Origin: Phycisphaerales bacterium
Lineage (GTDB): Bacteria; Planctomycetota; Phycisphaerae; Tepidisphaerales; Tepidisphaeraceae
Assembly (NCBI GenBank): GCA_028288905.1
Contig: JAQGHJ010000631.1
Location: 1 to 7,462, forward strand
Direction: 5' to 3'
DNA: 7,462 bases
Of the stretch, positions 1 through 6,990 are shown one piece after another; position 1 is the stretch's first letter; the number at the start of each line of letters is the position of its first letter. The notes under the pieces were generated by a model. The model worked only from the letters and a program-made list of their open reading frames with translations. It had not been told where the DNA came from and searched no databases. Made by a program: the position numbers and the translations under genes.

Positions 1-1277
1 TCGGCCGTCTCGACGGCGGCGTCGGGGGCGACGCGGTCGGTGCCGGCCCCCAGCGCGTACACCCGCACCCCGCGGGCGGCCAGCCGGCGGACGGCGTCGG
101 GGGCGTCGGCGTCCCGCTTCGTCTGCCGCCCGTCGGTCACGACGACCACGCTGGCCGGCTCGTCCTGGCTCAACTGGTCGTTCACCGCCAACAGCCCCGA
201 CGCCAAGTCGGTGGCCGGGGCGACGGGCTTGTCGAACGCGGCGGCGACGGCCTGGGCCGCCTTCTCCCGGCTCTCCGGGGAAGCGGCCACGGCCCGCTCG
301 CCGAACCCCATCACCTTCACCGCCTGCCGCGGCAGCACCGCCTCGAACCCGCCGCCGCCCGCCGCCGCGGCCGAGGCGTCGCCGCCGGCCGGCTTGTGCT
401 CGATCGCCCGCTTGGCCAGCTCGGCCCGGGACAGTTTGCCGACCTGCTCGATCGCGGCCGCCACCTTCGGGTCGTTCTTCGCCAGCACCGCCTTGTCCGA
501 CTCGTCGGCCGCCTTGGCCAGTTGCCCAGCGGCCTTGGCGAGCGTCTGCCGCACGTCGGCCCACGCCAGGTCACCCTGCGCTTCCTCAGGCTTCTGACGG
601 CCGTCGATCTTCTCGATCGCCTTGGCCACCCCGTCGGCCGTCGACCGCAGCGTCTTGGACAGCTCGGGCACACTTGCCGCGGCCGGGTCCTTGTCGGCGG
701 CGTCGGCGACGCCGGTCAGCCGGCTGTTCCACGCCTTGAGCCCGCGGACGACGGCGTCCACCCGCTTGCGCCCCGCGGCCGCGTCGGCCGGCTGGGCGAG
801 CAGCGCCTGGTAGTGCGACACGTCCGCCCCGAGCAGCCCGAGCCGCGCCGCCAGCCGGTCCGGGGCCCCCGGGCGAACGCCGTCCGGCAGCAGCCCCAGC
901 GCGTCCGCCCACCGCAGCCGCTCGATTGGCGTCGCCTGCGGGTCCGCCCGGCTCATCGACTCGCTCTGGTCGACCACCACCCACAACGTGCCGCTCGACG
1001 CCCCGGTCCGGGTGAACACCCGCCCGGCTCCCAGCAGCATCACGAACACCATCCCGATCAGCAGCGTGCGGATCACGGCCAGCGACACCACCGCCCGCCG
1101 CGACGCCACCCGCCGCTGGGCGCGGTACAGGTAGACCGCCGCCCCGGCCGACAGGACGAAGAACAGGCCGAGCAGCCAGGGGCTGAGCTGGGGGAGGAAC
1201 GTCCAGCGGGCGTCGACTGCGGGGTTGATTTGGGCCAACAAGAGTGGGAGGAAATGGAGCGGGTCTCTTGAAATCAC
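1..1277 (-). CDS. Membrane-anchored VWA-domain protein, C-terminus cut by window edge
   Basis: Partial: at least 425 residues are present, and the frame is still open at position 1. I chose the GTG at 1277. It is the only ATG or GTG between the in-frame TGA at 1308-1310 and the first hydrophobic segment, and AAGGG lies 9 bases upstream. TTG at 1241 or 1238 is possible. A hydrophobic stretch lies at about residues 34-51 and a second at 63-85, so the protein is probably anchored by two helices. The VWA domain follows: MIDAS motif D103-x-S105-x-S107, strand-2-like VKVMGFG ending near 326, a Thr in the metal-site context TDLASGL (T356), and VVVVTDG with D382. Between the MIDAS and strand 2 there are about 210 residues instead of roughly 40, mostly Ala/Lys/Glu-rich and probably helical. 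It is the last visible gene of the MoxR operon, 53 bases after its neighbour. The VWA call is firm; the ligand is unknown. Confidence 0.85.
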   Translation of the reverse strand, partial: MISRDPLHFLPLLLAQINPAVDARWTFLPQLSPWLLGLFFVLSAGAAVYLYRAQRRVASRRAVVSLAVIRTLLIGMVFVMLLGAGRVFTRTGASSGTLWVVVDQSESMSRADPQATPIERLRWADALGLLPDGVRPGAPDRLAARLGLLGADVSHYQALLAQPADAAAGRKRVDAVVRGLKAWNSRLTGVADAADKDPAAASVPELSKTLRSTADGVAKAIEKIDGRQKPEEAQGDLAWADVRQTLAKAAGQLAKAADESDKAVLAKNDPKVAAAIEQVGKLSRAELAKRAIEHKPAGGDASAAAAGGGGFEAVLPRQAVKVMGFGERAVAASPESREKAAQAVAAAFDKPVAPATDLASGLLAVNDQLSQDEPASVVVVTDGRQTKRDADAPDAVRRLAARGVRVYALGAGTDRVAPDAAVETA

Positions 1278-1286
1278 GATCTGCGG

Positions 1287-1291
1287 CCCTT
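1287..1291 (-). promoter_or_regulatory. Likely ribosome binding site of the partial VWA gene
   Basis: AAGGG on the minus strand, 9 bases before the GTG at 1277. It supports that start over the in-frame TTG codons at 1241 and 1238, which have no purine-rich tract upstream. Confidence 0.4.
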
Positions 1292-1330
1292 CGAGAAATA
1301 GCGATCGTCAAACTCGACTCGCTAAGACGG

Positions 1331-2041
1331 TCACCATTCACCGGTAGGCGCCGACGAGCGGTAAGTTTTCCGCAGGCGAACGGCGACGAAGATGAACGCT
1401 CCAAGAATCATCACGGCCATGATCGGCACCGCCCACAGCTTGACCCGGGCGACACGAGAAGAGGAGAGGATTCTTCCATCTAGGGCGTTGAAGACAAACG
1501 AGTTACCGTCCGTCGTGCTGACCGTGTACGTAAGCCGCGCGTCGTCAAAATATTCGTCCGCTGACCAATTCAAACGAGATTCAGAGCGTGGCAAAAGCAA
1601 CTTGAAGTCGATCAGGTCAGAGACCTTATAGGTTCGGCACAACTTGCCATCAGCGAAAAAGCTGAACGCCTCGTCTTCAGCCGTCTCCGCCCCAGGACCG
1701 CGGCGCACCAGGTGCACTCCGTCGGACGCTACCTCAACGTCGTAGGCATACCAGTTGACCGTCCAAAGTGGTTCAGCCGTGCCATCATTGGGGTACAAGC
1801 CGCTGCGGGGGTACTTCGCCCGGATGGCTTGTATCTCCGCTGATTTAGCCGCGTTCCAGCGATTTGATTCACCTTGGACTGCACCCGGCGCGATCATAAC
1901 AAAGAGAAGCTGGCCGTTCGGGCTTGCTTTGGTGTATGAGAACGGTGGAACTATGGAGTCGGCCCGGAGGGTGACAGCAAACGTCAGGAAGCGGACGGCC
2001 CAAGCAGTGACTGGAAGGCTATGTGGATACCGTACGTGCAT
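1331..2041 (-). CDS. Unknown exported protein with C-terminal membrane anchor, lower G+C
   Basis: About 236 residues; I do not recognise a characterised family. The start at 2041 is favoured because GGAAGTG lies 5 bases upstream. The ATG at 2044 is adjacent, and an upstream in-frame start at 2104 would overlap the preceding gene. Residues about 10-27 are hydrophobic and signal-like, followed by TLRADS. The central part is aromatic- and charge-rich (LWTVNWYAYDVEV, FFADGKL, YFDDARL, GNSFVFNALDG) and suggests a folded beta-rich extracytoplasmic domain. A strong membrane helix follows at about 200-221, with a short basic tail (RLRKTY). Predicted topology is therefore an extracytoplasmic domain with a cytoplasmic tail. 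It lies 31 bases after the BatA-like gene and 53 before the next VWA gene, so it is probably co-transcribed. Sampled lines run about 47-55% G+C against roughly 70% or more around it, which suggests a later insertion into the operon. Certainty is good that it is a gene, low on role. Confidence 0.75.
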   Translation of the reverse strand: MHVRYPHSLPVTAWAVRFLTFAVTLRADSIVPPFSYTKASPNGQLLFVMIAPGAVQGESNRWNAAKSAEIQAIRAKYPRSGLYPNDGTAEPLWTVNWYAYDVEVASDGVHLVRRGPGAETAEDEAFSFFADGKLCRTYKVSDLIDFKLLLPRSESRLNWSADEYFDDARLTYTVSTTDGNSFVFNALDGRILSSSRVARVKLWAVPIMAVMILGAFIFVAVRLRKTYRSSAPTGEW

Positions 2042-2046
2042 CATTG

Positions 2047-2053
2047 CACTTCC
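2047..2053 (-). promoter_or_regulatory. Likely ribosome binding site of the unknown exported protein
   Basis: GGAAGTG on the minus strand matches GGAGGTG at six of seven positions. It lies 5 bases before the ATG at 2041 and only 2 before the ATG at 2044, so it favours 2041. It sits between the stop of the BatA-like gene and this start. Confidence 0.35.
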
Positions 2054-2072
2054 ACGTCCGCCAGTACCAGTA

Positions 2073-4460
2073 CTACACCGCCGCCGGCAAACCGACCGCG
2101 CCAACCCCGCCCGCCGGCCCCACCTGCCGTCGCATCACCCGCCACGTCATGAACGTCTCGGCCAGCAGGAAGGCGAGCAGCCCGCCGGCCAGCAGGGGCC
2201 ACAGCTCGACGCCCTTGCCGCCGCCGCCGCCCAACGCCGCCGCCAAGTCGGTCGGGGCGAGGGACCGCTCGACGTACTTGTGGTCGTCGGCCGCCAGCCA
2301 CGCGCGGTCGTCGTCGGTCAACGCCGCCTCGTCCAGCTCGCGGCGGTCGATGCCGACGCCGTAGTACACCGGCGGCAGCTCGCTGCGGTCGAACCGCAGC
2401 TCGTACCGGCCGGGCAGGTACGTGTCGCTGAACCGGACGATCTGCCGGGCGTCCCGCACGAGCGGGCGGGCGCGGGCCTTCGTGCCGTCCGGGCGGGTGA
2501 CCTCGGCCCAGGCGACGGGCGGGTCGGCGGGGCCGGTCCAGACGAGCGGCTGGCCGCTGTCGAGCCGGCGGTTCTCCTGCCCCTTGGTCCACCCGGCGGC
2601 CAGGTGGTAGGCGGTCACGTTCACCAGCGGGGCGAACGCCCGGACGGTCGGCCAGTTGTTCCACCCGCTCGCCCCGTCGACCGGCGTCGTCCACACCACC
2701 ACCCGTCCGCCGTTGCTGCCGATCGGGCGGTCGATCATCAGCGGGTCGCCGGTCGCGGTTGCCAGTGGGACCCGGGCGTCGGCGTCCCGCGGCTTGACGG
2801 ACCACCACTTCAAGGCGGTCAGGCCGGCCAGCCCGTTGCGGGCCGGGTCGGCGGCGAAGCCGGCCAGCGTCGGGTGCTGCGGCTCGCGGACGTCGACCAG
2901 CACCGGCGACTCGGCCGCCGCCTGCTGGTCGGCCACGTCCAGGTGCATCAGGTTGGCCGCCGCGAGCTGGTCGCGGACGAGGCCCCGCTCGGTGTTGCGG
3001 CCCAGGATGAACCAGACGCCGTGCCCGCTCTTGGCGTAGTCGAGCAGCTTGTTCTGCAACACCGCCGGCAGGGCGGGCACGTCGTTCACGACGACGAGGG
3101 CGTAGTCGTCCAGCTCCAGCGCCGGCAGCTTCGGGTCGGCCACGCCGGCCAGGGTCACCTTGGCCAGCGGCGGGGTGTCGGCCGCGGCCGCGTCGCTCAG
3201 TAATGCGGTCGTCAAATACCGGCTGCGGCGAAACGCCCGCAACGCCGACTCGGTGCCGCTGGCGTCGAGGGCCGCGCCCGATAGCTGGCCGTCGATGACC
3301 AGCACCGGCAGGGCCGGCCAGACGTACGCGCTGGCGGCGGCCGCGTCATCGGCGTCGAGCGCGTCGCGGGCGTCCACCCGCACCTCGACCGCGTGCGAGT
3401 TGGCTGACGCGAACGAGTGGTCGAACCGAAGCGTGCGGCTGGCTGCCACCGGCAGGGCGGCGACCGACTGGCGGGCCACCTCCCGGCCGTCGACGAGCAG
3501 CCGGGCGTCCGTCGCCGGCACCTCGGCCGGGCCGGTGTTGACGACGGTGGCGGTGACGGCGGCAGGGCGGTTCACGCCGACGACGGCCGGCGATACGCCC
3601 AAGTCCCCGACGGTCAGGTTCGGCTTCCCGGCGGCCGGGGCGACGGGCACGTCGTACACGCGGACGGCCGACTCGACCCCCTTCACCCGCTGCCCGACGG
3701 CGGCCGTCCAGGCGGCGGCGTCCTTCGGTTGCCAGTCAGCTCGCTGGCCGTCGGACACGACGAGGATCACCTTCCGCGTGTTCCGCCCCCGCCCGACCAG
3801 CTCCCGGGCCCGCCGGACCGCGTCCGGGATGCTGCCGGCCGACAGCCCCGGCGGCTGCTTCCGCAGCGCGTCAAGCGTGCCGCCCAACGCGTCGCGCGGG
3901 ACCGGCAGCGGGGTTAAGACCCGCGGCGAATGCTCGGCCAACACGACAGACACTGTGTCGGACGGGCGGAGCAGCGCCGGGTCCGCCAGCCGGGCGACGG
4001 CGGCGACGGCGGCGTCGTACACGGTCGCTCGGCTGTCGCCAGGGGCGCTCCCGGCACTTCCGCCGCTCGCGGCGTCGCCAATCAAAGCCGCCCCGCCCCC
4101 CGGCCCCGTCGCCCCCGCCCCGTCCGCCGCCAGGCGTCGGGTGCTCAGCGAGTGGTCGACGACGACCCCGATATCGACCGGCGCGTCCGACGCCAGCGGG
4201 TTGGTGATCCCGCCGCTGAGCAGCGGACGCCCGAGCAGGAACACGAGCAGCGCCAGCACCGCCAGCCGCAGGAGCATCAGCAGCCAGTTGTCGACCTTCT
4301 TGCGGTGCTTCTGCTGGAGCACCGAGGCGCGGAGGAACATCATCGCCGCCCACGGCACCGGCCGGGTCTTCTGCCGGTGCAGCAGGTGGATCAGCACCGG
4401 CAGCGACACCGCGGCCGCGCCGACCACCCACCAGGCGAGTGAACCCATCAGGAAGGACAT
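2073..4460 (-). CDS. BatA-type membrane protein with VWA, CARDB-like and amidotransferase-like regions
   Basis: A 795-residue protein. Residues 1-80 match the BatA (aerotolerance regulator) N-terminal domain: a first helix (8-27), the conserved basic/aromatic LHRQKTRPVPWAAMMFL stretch, then a second helix (59-77). A VWA domain follows, with D102-x-S104-x-S106 and VVSDG at 234-238. The position where many VWA domains have the metal-binding Thr appears to be Ser (S210). After the MIDAS there is a Gly/Ala-rich loop at about 111-142. Residues about 279-378 look like a CARDB-type beta-sandwich (VVNTGPAEVPA, LLVDGREV). Residues about 384-620 resemble the class I glutamine amidotransferase-like fold found in such proteins (VLVIDG, DYALVVVND, GHGVWFILG). 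The whole protein has no cysteine, so it lacks an amidotransferase nucleophile. A last helix lies at 753-773. ATG 4460 is the only plausible start and has no Shine-Dalgarno sequence. It probably works with the MoxR ATPase at the membrane. Confidence 0.9.
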   Translation of the reverse strand: MSFLMGSLAWWVVGAAAVSLPVLIHLLHRQKTRPVPWAAMMFLRASVLQQKHRKKVDNWLLMLLRLAVLALLVFLLGRPLLSGGITNPLASDAPVDIGVVVDHSLSTRRLAADGAGATGPGGGAALIGDAASGGSAGSAPGDSRATVYDAAVAAVARLADPALLRPSDTVSVVLAEHSPRVLTPLPVPRDALGGTLDALRKQPPGLSAGSIPDAVRRARELVGRGRNTRKVILVVSDGQRADWQPKDAAAWTAAVGQRVKGVESAVRVYDVPVAPAAGKPNLTVGDLGVSPAVVGVNRPAAVTATVVNTGPAEVPATDARLLVDGREVARQSVAALPVAASRTLRFDHSFASANSHAVEVRVDARDALDADDAAAASAYVWPALPVLVIDGQLSGAALDASGTESALRAFRRSRYLTTALLSDAAAADTPPLAKVTLAGVADPKLPALELDDYALVVVNDVPALPAVLQNKLLDYAKSGHGVWFILGRNTERGLVRDQLAAANLMHLDVADQQAAAESPVLVDVREPQHPTLAGFAADPARNGLAGLTALKWWSVKPRDADARVPLATATGDPLMIDRPIGSNGGRVVVWTTPVDGASGWNNWPTVRAFAPLVNVTAYHLAAGWTKGQENRRLDSGQPLVWTGPADPPVAWAEVTRPDGTKARARPLVRDARQIVRFSDTYLPGRYELRFDRSELPPVYYGVGIDRRELDEAALTDDDRAWLAADDHKYVERSLAPTDLAAALGGGGGKGVELWPLLAGGLLAFLLAETFMTWRVMRRQVGPAGGVGAVGLPAAV

Positions 4461-4490
4461 GGCGGCACCAGGAGAGGCGAACGCAAAAAG

Positions 4491-4594
4491 ATGAATGATG
4501 AATGTAGAATCAAATGCACGGAAGAGCTAACGGGGACCGAAATGCTTGGTCCCCCCGACCCCAATCATCGTTCTGCATTCCTCATTCCGCATTT
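4491..4594. repeat. Degenerate inverted-repeat element between DUF58 and BatA-like genes
   Basis: This A+T-richer 104-base block fills most of the 141-base gap, starting 7 bases after the DUF58 stop in the transcription direction. The left arm at 4491-4510 pairs imperfectly with the right arm at 4570-4589, about 15 of 20 positions. An 18-base core at 4493-4510 matches 5581-5598 of the other element at 17 positions, and the right arm matches 5640-5670 with one internal deletion of about 7 bases. The two are clearly one family. Confidence 0.75.
4532..4554. other. Small G+C-rich hairpin inside the degenerate repeat element
   Basis: GGGGACC (4532-4538) is followed by a 9-base spacer and GGTCCCC (4548-4554), a perfect 7-base-pair stem. 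It can extend by one G-U and one A-U pair, leaving a 5-base loop. There is no run of T after it on either strand, so it does not look like a classical intrinsic terminator. It could still form in the operon transcript between the DUF58 and BatA-like genes. Confidence 0.5.
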
Positions 4595-4601
4595 CCCTCT
4601 C

Positions 4602-5558
4602 TCACTTCCGCCCCGCCCGCCGCGCCAGGTACGTGGCCAGCGCGGCGTCGAACGGCTTGCTCGTGTTCAGCAGCAGGTGGCTGACGTTCAGCTTGGCCAT
4701 GCCGTCGGTCAGCGCCTTCTGGTGCTTGGCGACGGCGTCGAGGTACCCGGCCCGGACTTGGGCGGGGTCGAGCTTCATCTTGTCCCCGGCCTGTTCGAGG
4801 TTCTCGAACTCGCTCCACGTGCGGAACGGGAACGTCAGCTCGTCGTCGCTCATCACCTGGAGCAGGATCACCTCGTGCCGCTTGTGCCGCAGGTGGTGGA
4901 CGGCCTCGGTCAGCTTGCCCGCGTCCTCGAACAGGTCGGAGATCACCACGACCATGCCGCGGCGGTCGATCCGCTCGGCCACCTCGTGCAGGATCGGCCC
5001 GATCCCGCTCTCCCGCTCGGCCGGCGTCTCGTCGATCGTCCGCAGCAGCCGCATGAGCTGGCTCGGCGTGCTGCGGGCGGGGACGAACGCCCGCACCCGG
5101 CTGTCGAACGTGACGAGCCCGGCCGCGTCCTGCTGGTGCAGCACGACGTACGCCAGGGCGGCCGCGACGAACTGGGCGAACCGGAACTTGCTCAGCGGGT
5201 CATTCGGCCCGCGATACGCCATCGACGCCGACGCGTCGAGCACGATCTGGCACCGCAGGTTCGTCGAGACCTCGTACTGCTTGATGTAGTACCGGTCGGC
5301 CTTGGCGAACACCCGCCAGTCGATCCGCCGGACGTCGTCGCCCGCGACGTACGGCCGGTGCTGGGCGAAGTCGAGGGCGAACCCGACGTGCGGGCTCCGG
5401 TGCAGCCCTTGGACGTACCCGTCCATGACCTGCGACGCCATCAGCTCCATCCGGCTGATCCGCTGGAGCGCGGCCGGCTCCAGCAATGACGTCGCCCCCG
5501 GCGCGTGGTCGGCCGCGGTCCGGTCGGCGGCGGGGGAGGGTTGGGTGGCGAGGGCCAT
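4602..5558 (-). CDS. DUF58 protein with VWA-like MIDAS fold
   Basis: A 318-residue protein with no membrane helix, so probably cytoplasmic. The DUF58 signature is clear: GYVQGLHRSPHVGF (47-60), then YVAGDDVRRIDWRVFAK (70-86) and YYIKQYE (90-96). The VWA-like part has strand CQIVLDASASM with D108-x-S110-x-S112, a strand LVTFDSRV (148-155), and VVVISDLFED (203-212). Where a metal-binding Thr is often found before the SDL strand, this protein has ESGIGPIL (183-190), so the metal site may be incomplete. DUF58 proteins usually follow a moxR gene and are thought to be partners of the ATPase; that order is seen here. It starts at ATG 5558, with no Shine-Dalgarno sequence. The arm of a long inverted repeat ends 8 bases upstream, where such a site would lie. 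Family assignment is firm; biochemical role is not established from sequence. Confidence 0.93.
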   Translation of the reverse strand: MALATQPSPAADRTAADHAPGATSLLEPAALQRISRMELMASQVMDGYVQGLHRSPHVGFALDFAQHRPYVAGDDVRRIDWRVFAKADRYYIKQYEVSTNLRCQIVLDASASMAYRGPNDPLSKFRFAQFVAAALAYVVLHQQDAAGLVTFDSRVRAFVPARSTPSQLMRLLRTIDETPAERESGIGPILHEVAERIDRRGMVVVISDLFEDAGKLTEAVHHLRHKRHEVILLQVMSDDELTFPFRTWSEFENLEQAGDKMKLDPAQVRAGYLDAVAKHQKALTDGMAKLNVSHLLLNTSKPFDAALATYLARRAGRK

Positions 5559-5566
5559 GGGGGCCG

Positions 5567-5670
5567 AAATGCAGAATGTCGAATGATGAATGCAGAATGG
5601 GGGAAAGGCCCTCGGCCCGGTCGCGATGCCTGCATCTTATTCTGCATTCATCGTTCGACATTCTGCATTT
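5567..5670. repeat. Long near-perfect inverted repeat between moxR and DUF58
   Basis: Two 32-base arms, 5567-5598 and 5639-5670, are reverse complements at 31 of 32 positions (T5584 against G5653 is the exception). They are separated by a 40-base G+C-richer loop. Each arm is itself built from short repeats of the type AATGCAGAATG. The element starts 11 bases after the moxR stop and ends 8 bases before the DUF58 start, so it nearly fills the 123-base gap. In the transcript it would form a very stable stem directly before the DUF58 start codon. Confidence 0.9.
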
Positions 5671-5681
5671 GGAGCGACCGG

Positions 5682-6734
5682 TCAGGCGGCGCGGTGACCT
5701 TCCGGCACCTTCGCCACGTCCGCCAGCAGCCGGTCGATGATCTTGTCGCTCGTCATCCCGGCCGCCTCGGCGCTGAACGTCGTCATGATCCGGTGCCGCA
5801 GCACCGGGTGGGCGGCCCGGGCGATGTCCTCGGTCGTCACGTGCACCCGGCCCTGGAGGATCGCCCGGGCCTTGCCGGCCATGATCAGGTTGATGCACGC
5901 CCGCGGGCCGGCCCCGTACTGCACCAGCTCGTTCACGTACGCCGGCACGCCCGGCTCGCCGGCCCGGGTCGCCCGGACCAGGTCCCGGGCGTACGCGTAC
6001 ACGTGGTCCGCCACCGGCACCCGCCGGACGATGTTCTGCAGGTTCAGGATGGCCGGGCCGTCCAGCAGCGGCTTCAGCTCCGGGCGGTAGTTCGTCGTCG
6101 CCTGCTTCATGATCCGGATCTCGTCGGTGGCCGTCGGGTACCGGACCACGGTCATGAACATGAACCGGTCGAGCTGGGCCTCGGGCAGCGGGTACGTCCC
6201 CTCCTGCTCGATCGGGTTCTGCGTCGCCAGTACGAAGAACGGCTCCGGCAATTCGTACGTCCGCTCGCCGACGGTCACCCGGTGCTCCTGCATCGCCTCC
6301 AGCAGTGCCGCCTGCGTCTTCGGCGGCGTCCGGTTGATCTCGTCGGCCAGCACCATGTTCGCGAACAGCGGGCCTTTGACGAACCGGAATACCCGCTTGC
6401 CGGTCGTGTGGTCCTCTTCGAGGACATCCGTGCCCGTGATGTCCGACGGCATCAGGTCCGGCGTGAACTGCACCCGTTTAAACCCCAGGTGCAGCACCTT
6501 GCTGATCGTGCTCACCAGCAGCGTCTTGGCCAGCCCCGGCACGCCGACGAGCAGGACGTGACCCTGGCAGAACATGGCCGTCAACACCTGCTCGACGACC
6601 TCCTCCTGCCCGACAATCACCTTGCCGAGCTCCTCCCGCATCGTGGCGTAAGCCCGGGCGAGCTGGTTGACGGCGTCCACGTCCGTGGCGGCAGGGGTCG
6701 GCGGCGACGCGACGGCGGCGGGGGACAGGGCCAT
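5682..6734 (-). CDS. MoxR-type AAA+ ATPase
   Basis: A 350-residue cytoplasmic ATPase of ordinary length for the MoxR family. It has a short Ala/Pro-rich N-terminus, then Walker A GVPGLAKT (64-71), Walker B MVLADE (127-132), and the family helix INRTPPKTQAALLEAMQE. Sensor 1 is ATQNPIEQEGTYPLPEAQLDRF with N173, and R190 is in the arginine-finger position. The C-terminal lid has sensor 2 GAGPRA with R278. All key nucleotide-binding residues are present, so it should be active. I placed the start at ATG 6734: GGAG lies 10 bases upstream and the protein then begins MALSPAAVAS. A longer frame from 6812 adds only 26 low-complexity Arg/Pro-rich residues. It is the first gene of the operon. MoxR ATPases are thought to remodel or mature VWA partner proteins, and three such proteins follow. 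No specific gene name is justified beyond the family. Confidence 0.95.
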   Translation of the reverse strand: MALSPAAVASPPTPAATDVDAVNQLARAYATMREELGKVIVGQEEVVEQVLTAMFCQGHVLLVGVPGLAKTLLVSTISKVLHLGFKRVQFTPDLMPSDITGTDVLEEDHTTGKRVFRFVKGPLFANMVLADEINRTPPKTQAALLEAMQEHRVTVGERTYELPEPFFVLATQNPIEQEGTYPLPEAQLDRFMFMTVVRYPTATDEIRIMKQATTNYRPELKPLLDGPAILNLQNIVRRVPVADHVYAYARDLVRATRAGEPGVPAYVNELVQYGAGPRACINLIMAGKARAILQGRVHVTTEDIARAAHPVLRHRIMTTFSAEAAGMTSDKIIDRLLADVAKVPEGHRAA

Positions 6735-6744
6735 GAGGGGCGAA

Positions 6745-6748
6745 CTCC
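6745..6748 (-). promoter_or_regulatory. Ribosome binding site of the moxR-type gene
   Basis: GGAG on the minus strand, 10 bases before ATG 6734. It supports this start over the upstream in-frame ATG at 6812. Confidence 0.45.
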
Positions 6749-6810
6749 GGAAGCGGGGGCGGCGGGCGAGCCGGGCAGACGGGCCAGGGCGCGTCCCGGC
6801 CGACTCGCCC

Positions 6811-6840
6811 ATTCTACGCTGGCGGCGGGGGCACTGTTGA
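6811..6840 (-). promoter_or_regulatory. Possible sigma-70-type promoter of the MoxR operon
   Basis: On the minus strand, TCAACA (6840-6835; four of six matches to TTGACA) is followed after 18 bases by TAGAAT (6816-6811; five of six matches to TATAAT). The -10 box lies about 76 bases before the moxR start, within the divergent gap 6735-6990, and is A+T-rich in an otherwise very G+C-rich stretch. It is a pattern match only; planctomycete promoters are poorly defined. Confidence 0.3.
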
Positions 6841-6990
6841 ACCCGCCCGGCCGACCCGCTGGGCGGACGGGGCGGCCCGGACGTGTCCGCCCGCCCGCCC
6901 GACGGTACACTTTGGCGGGGGCGGTCGCGTCCCGTCCGAAGGTTCTCGGGGGGCGTGCCGCTGCCGTCCCCCGCCGTCGCCGATCGAACG

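Noticed and set aside
40..1271. Long open frames on the plus strand across the partial VWA gene
   Set aside because: Their products are Arg/Pro/Ala-rich low-complexity strings, whereas the minus frame gives a coherent VWA domain with MIDAS motifs.
586..1404. A 272-residue minus-strand frame
   Set aside because: It runs across the intergenic gap and the end of the next gene in another frame and gives a Gly/Arg-rich sequence with no domain; the real frame here starts at 1277.
1755..3203. A 482-residue plus-strand frame
   Set aside because: It lies opposite the BatA-like gene, is rich in Arg/Gln/Val/Gly repeats and has no recognisable domain; it is a product of high G+C.
3160..4494. A 444-residue plus-strand frame
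   Set aside because: It is Ser/Ala/Arg-rich without any fold and opposite the firmly identified membrane and VWA domains.
4532..4554. Intrinsic terminator between DUF58 and the BatA-like gene
   Set aside because: The hairpin is good, but no T tract follows on either strand and the flanking genes look like one operon.
4491..5670. CRISPR array or insertion sequence formed by the two repeat elements
   Set aside because: There are only two elements, they differ, the space between them is a DUF58 gene and not short spacers, and no transposase is present.
6906..6911. TACACT as a -10 box for the plus-strand gene
   Set aside because: Only four of six bases match and there is no -35-like hexamer at a suitable distance upstream.
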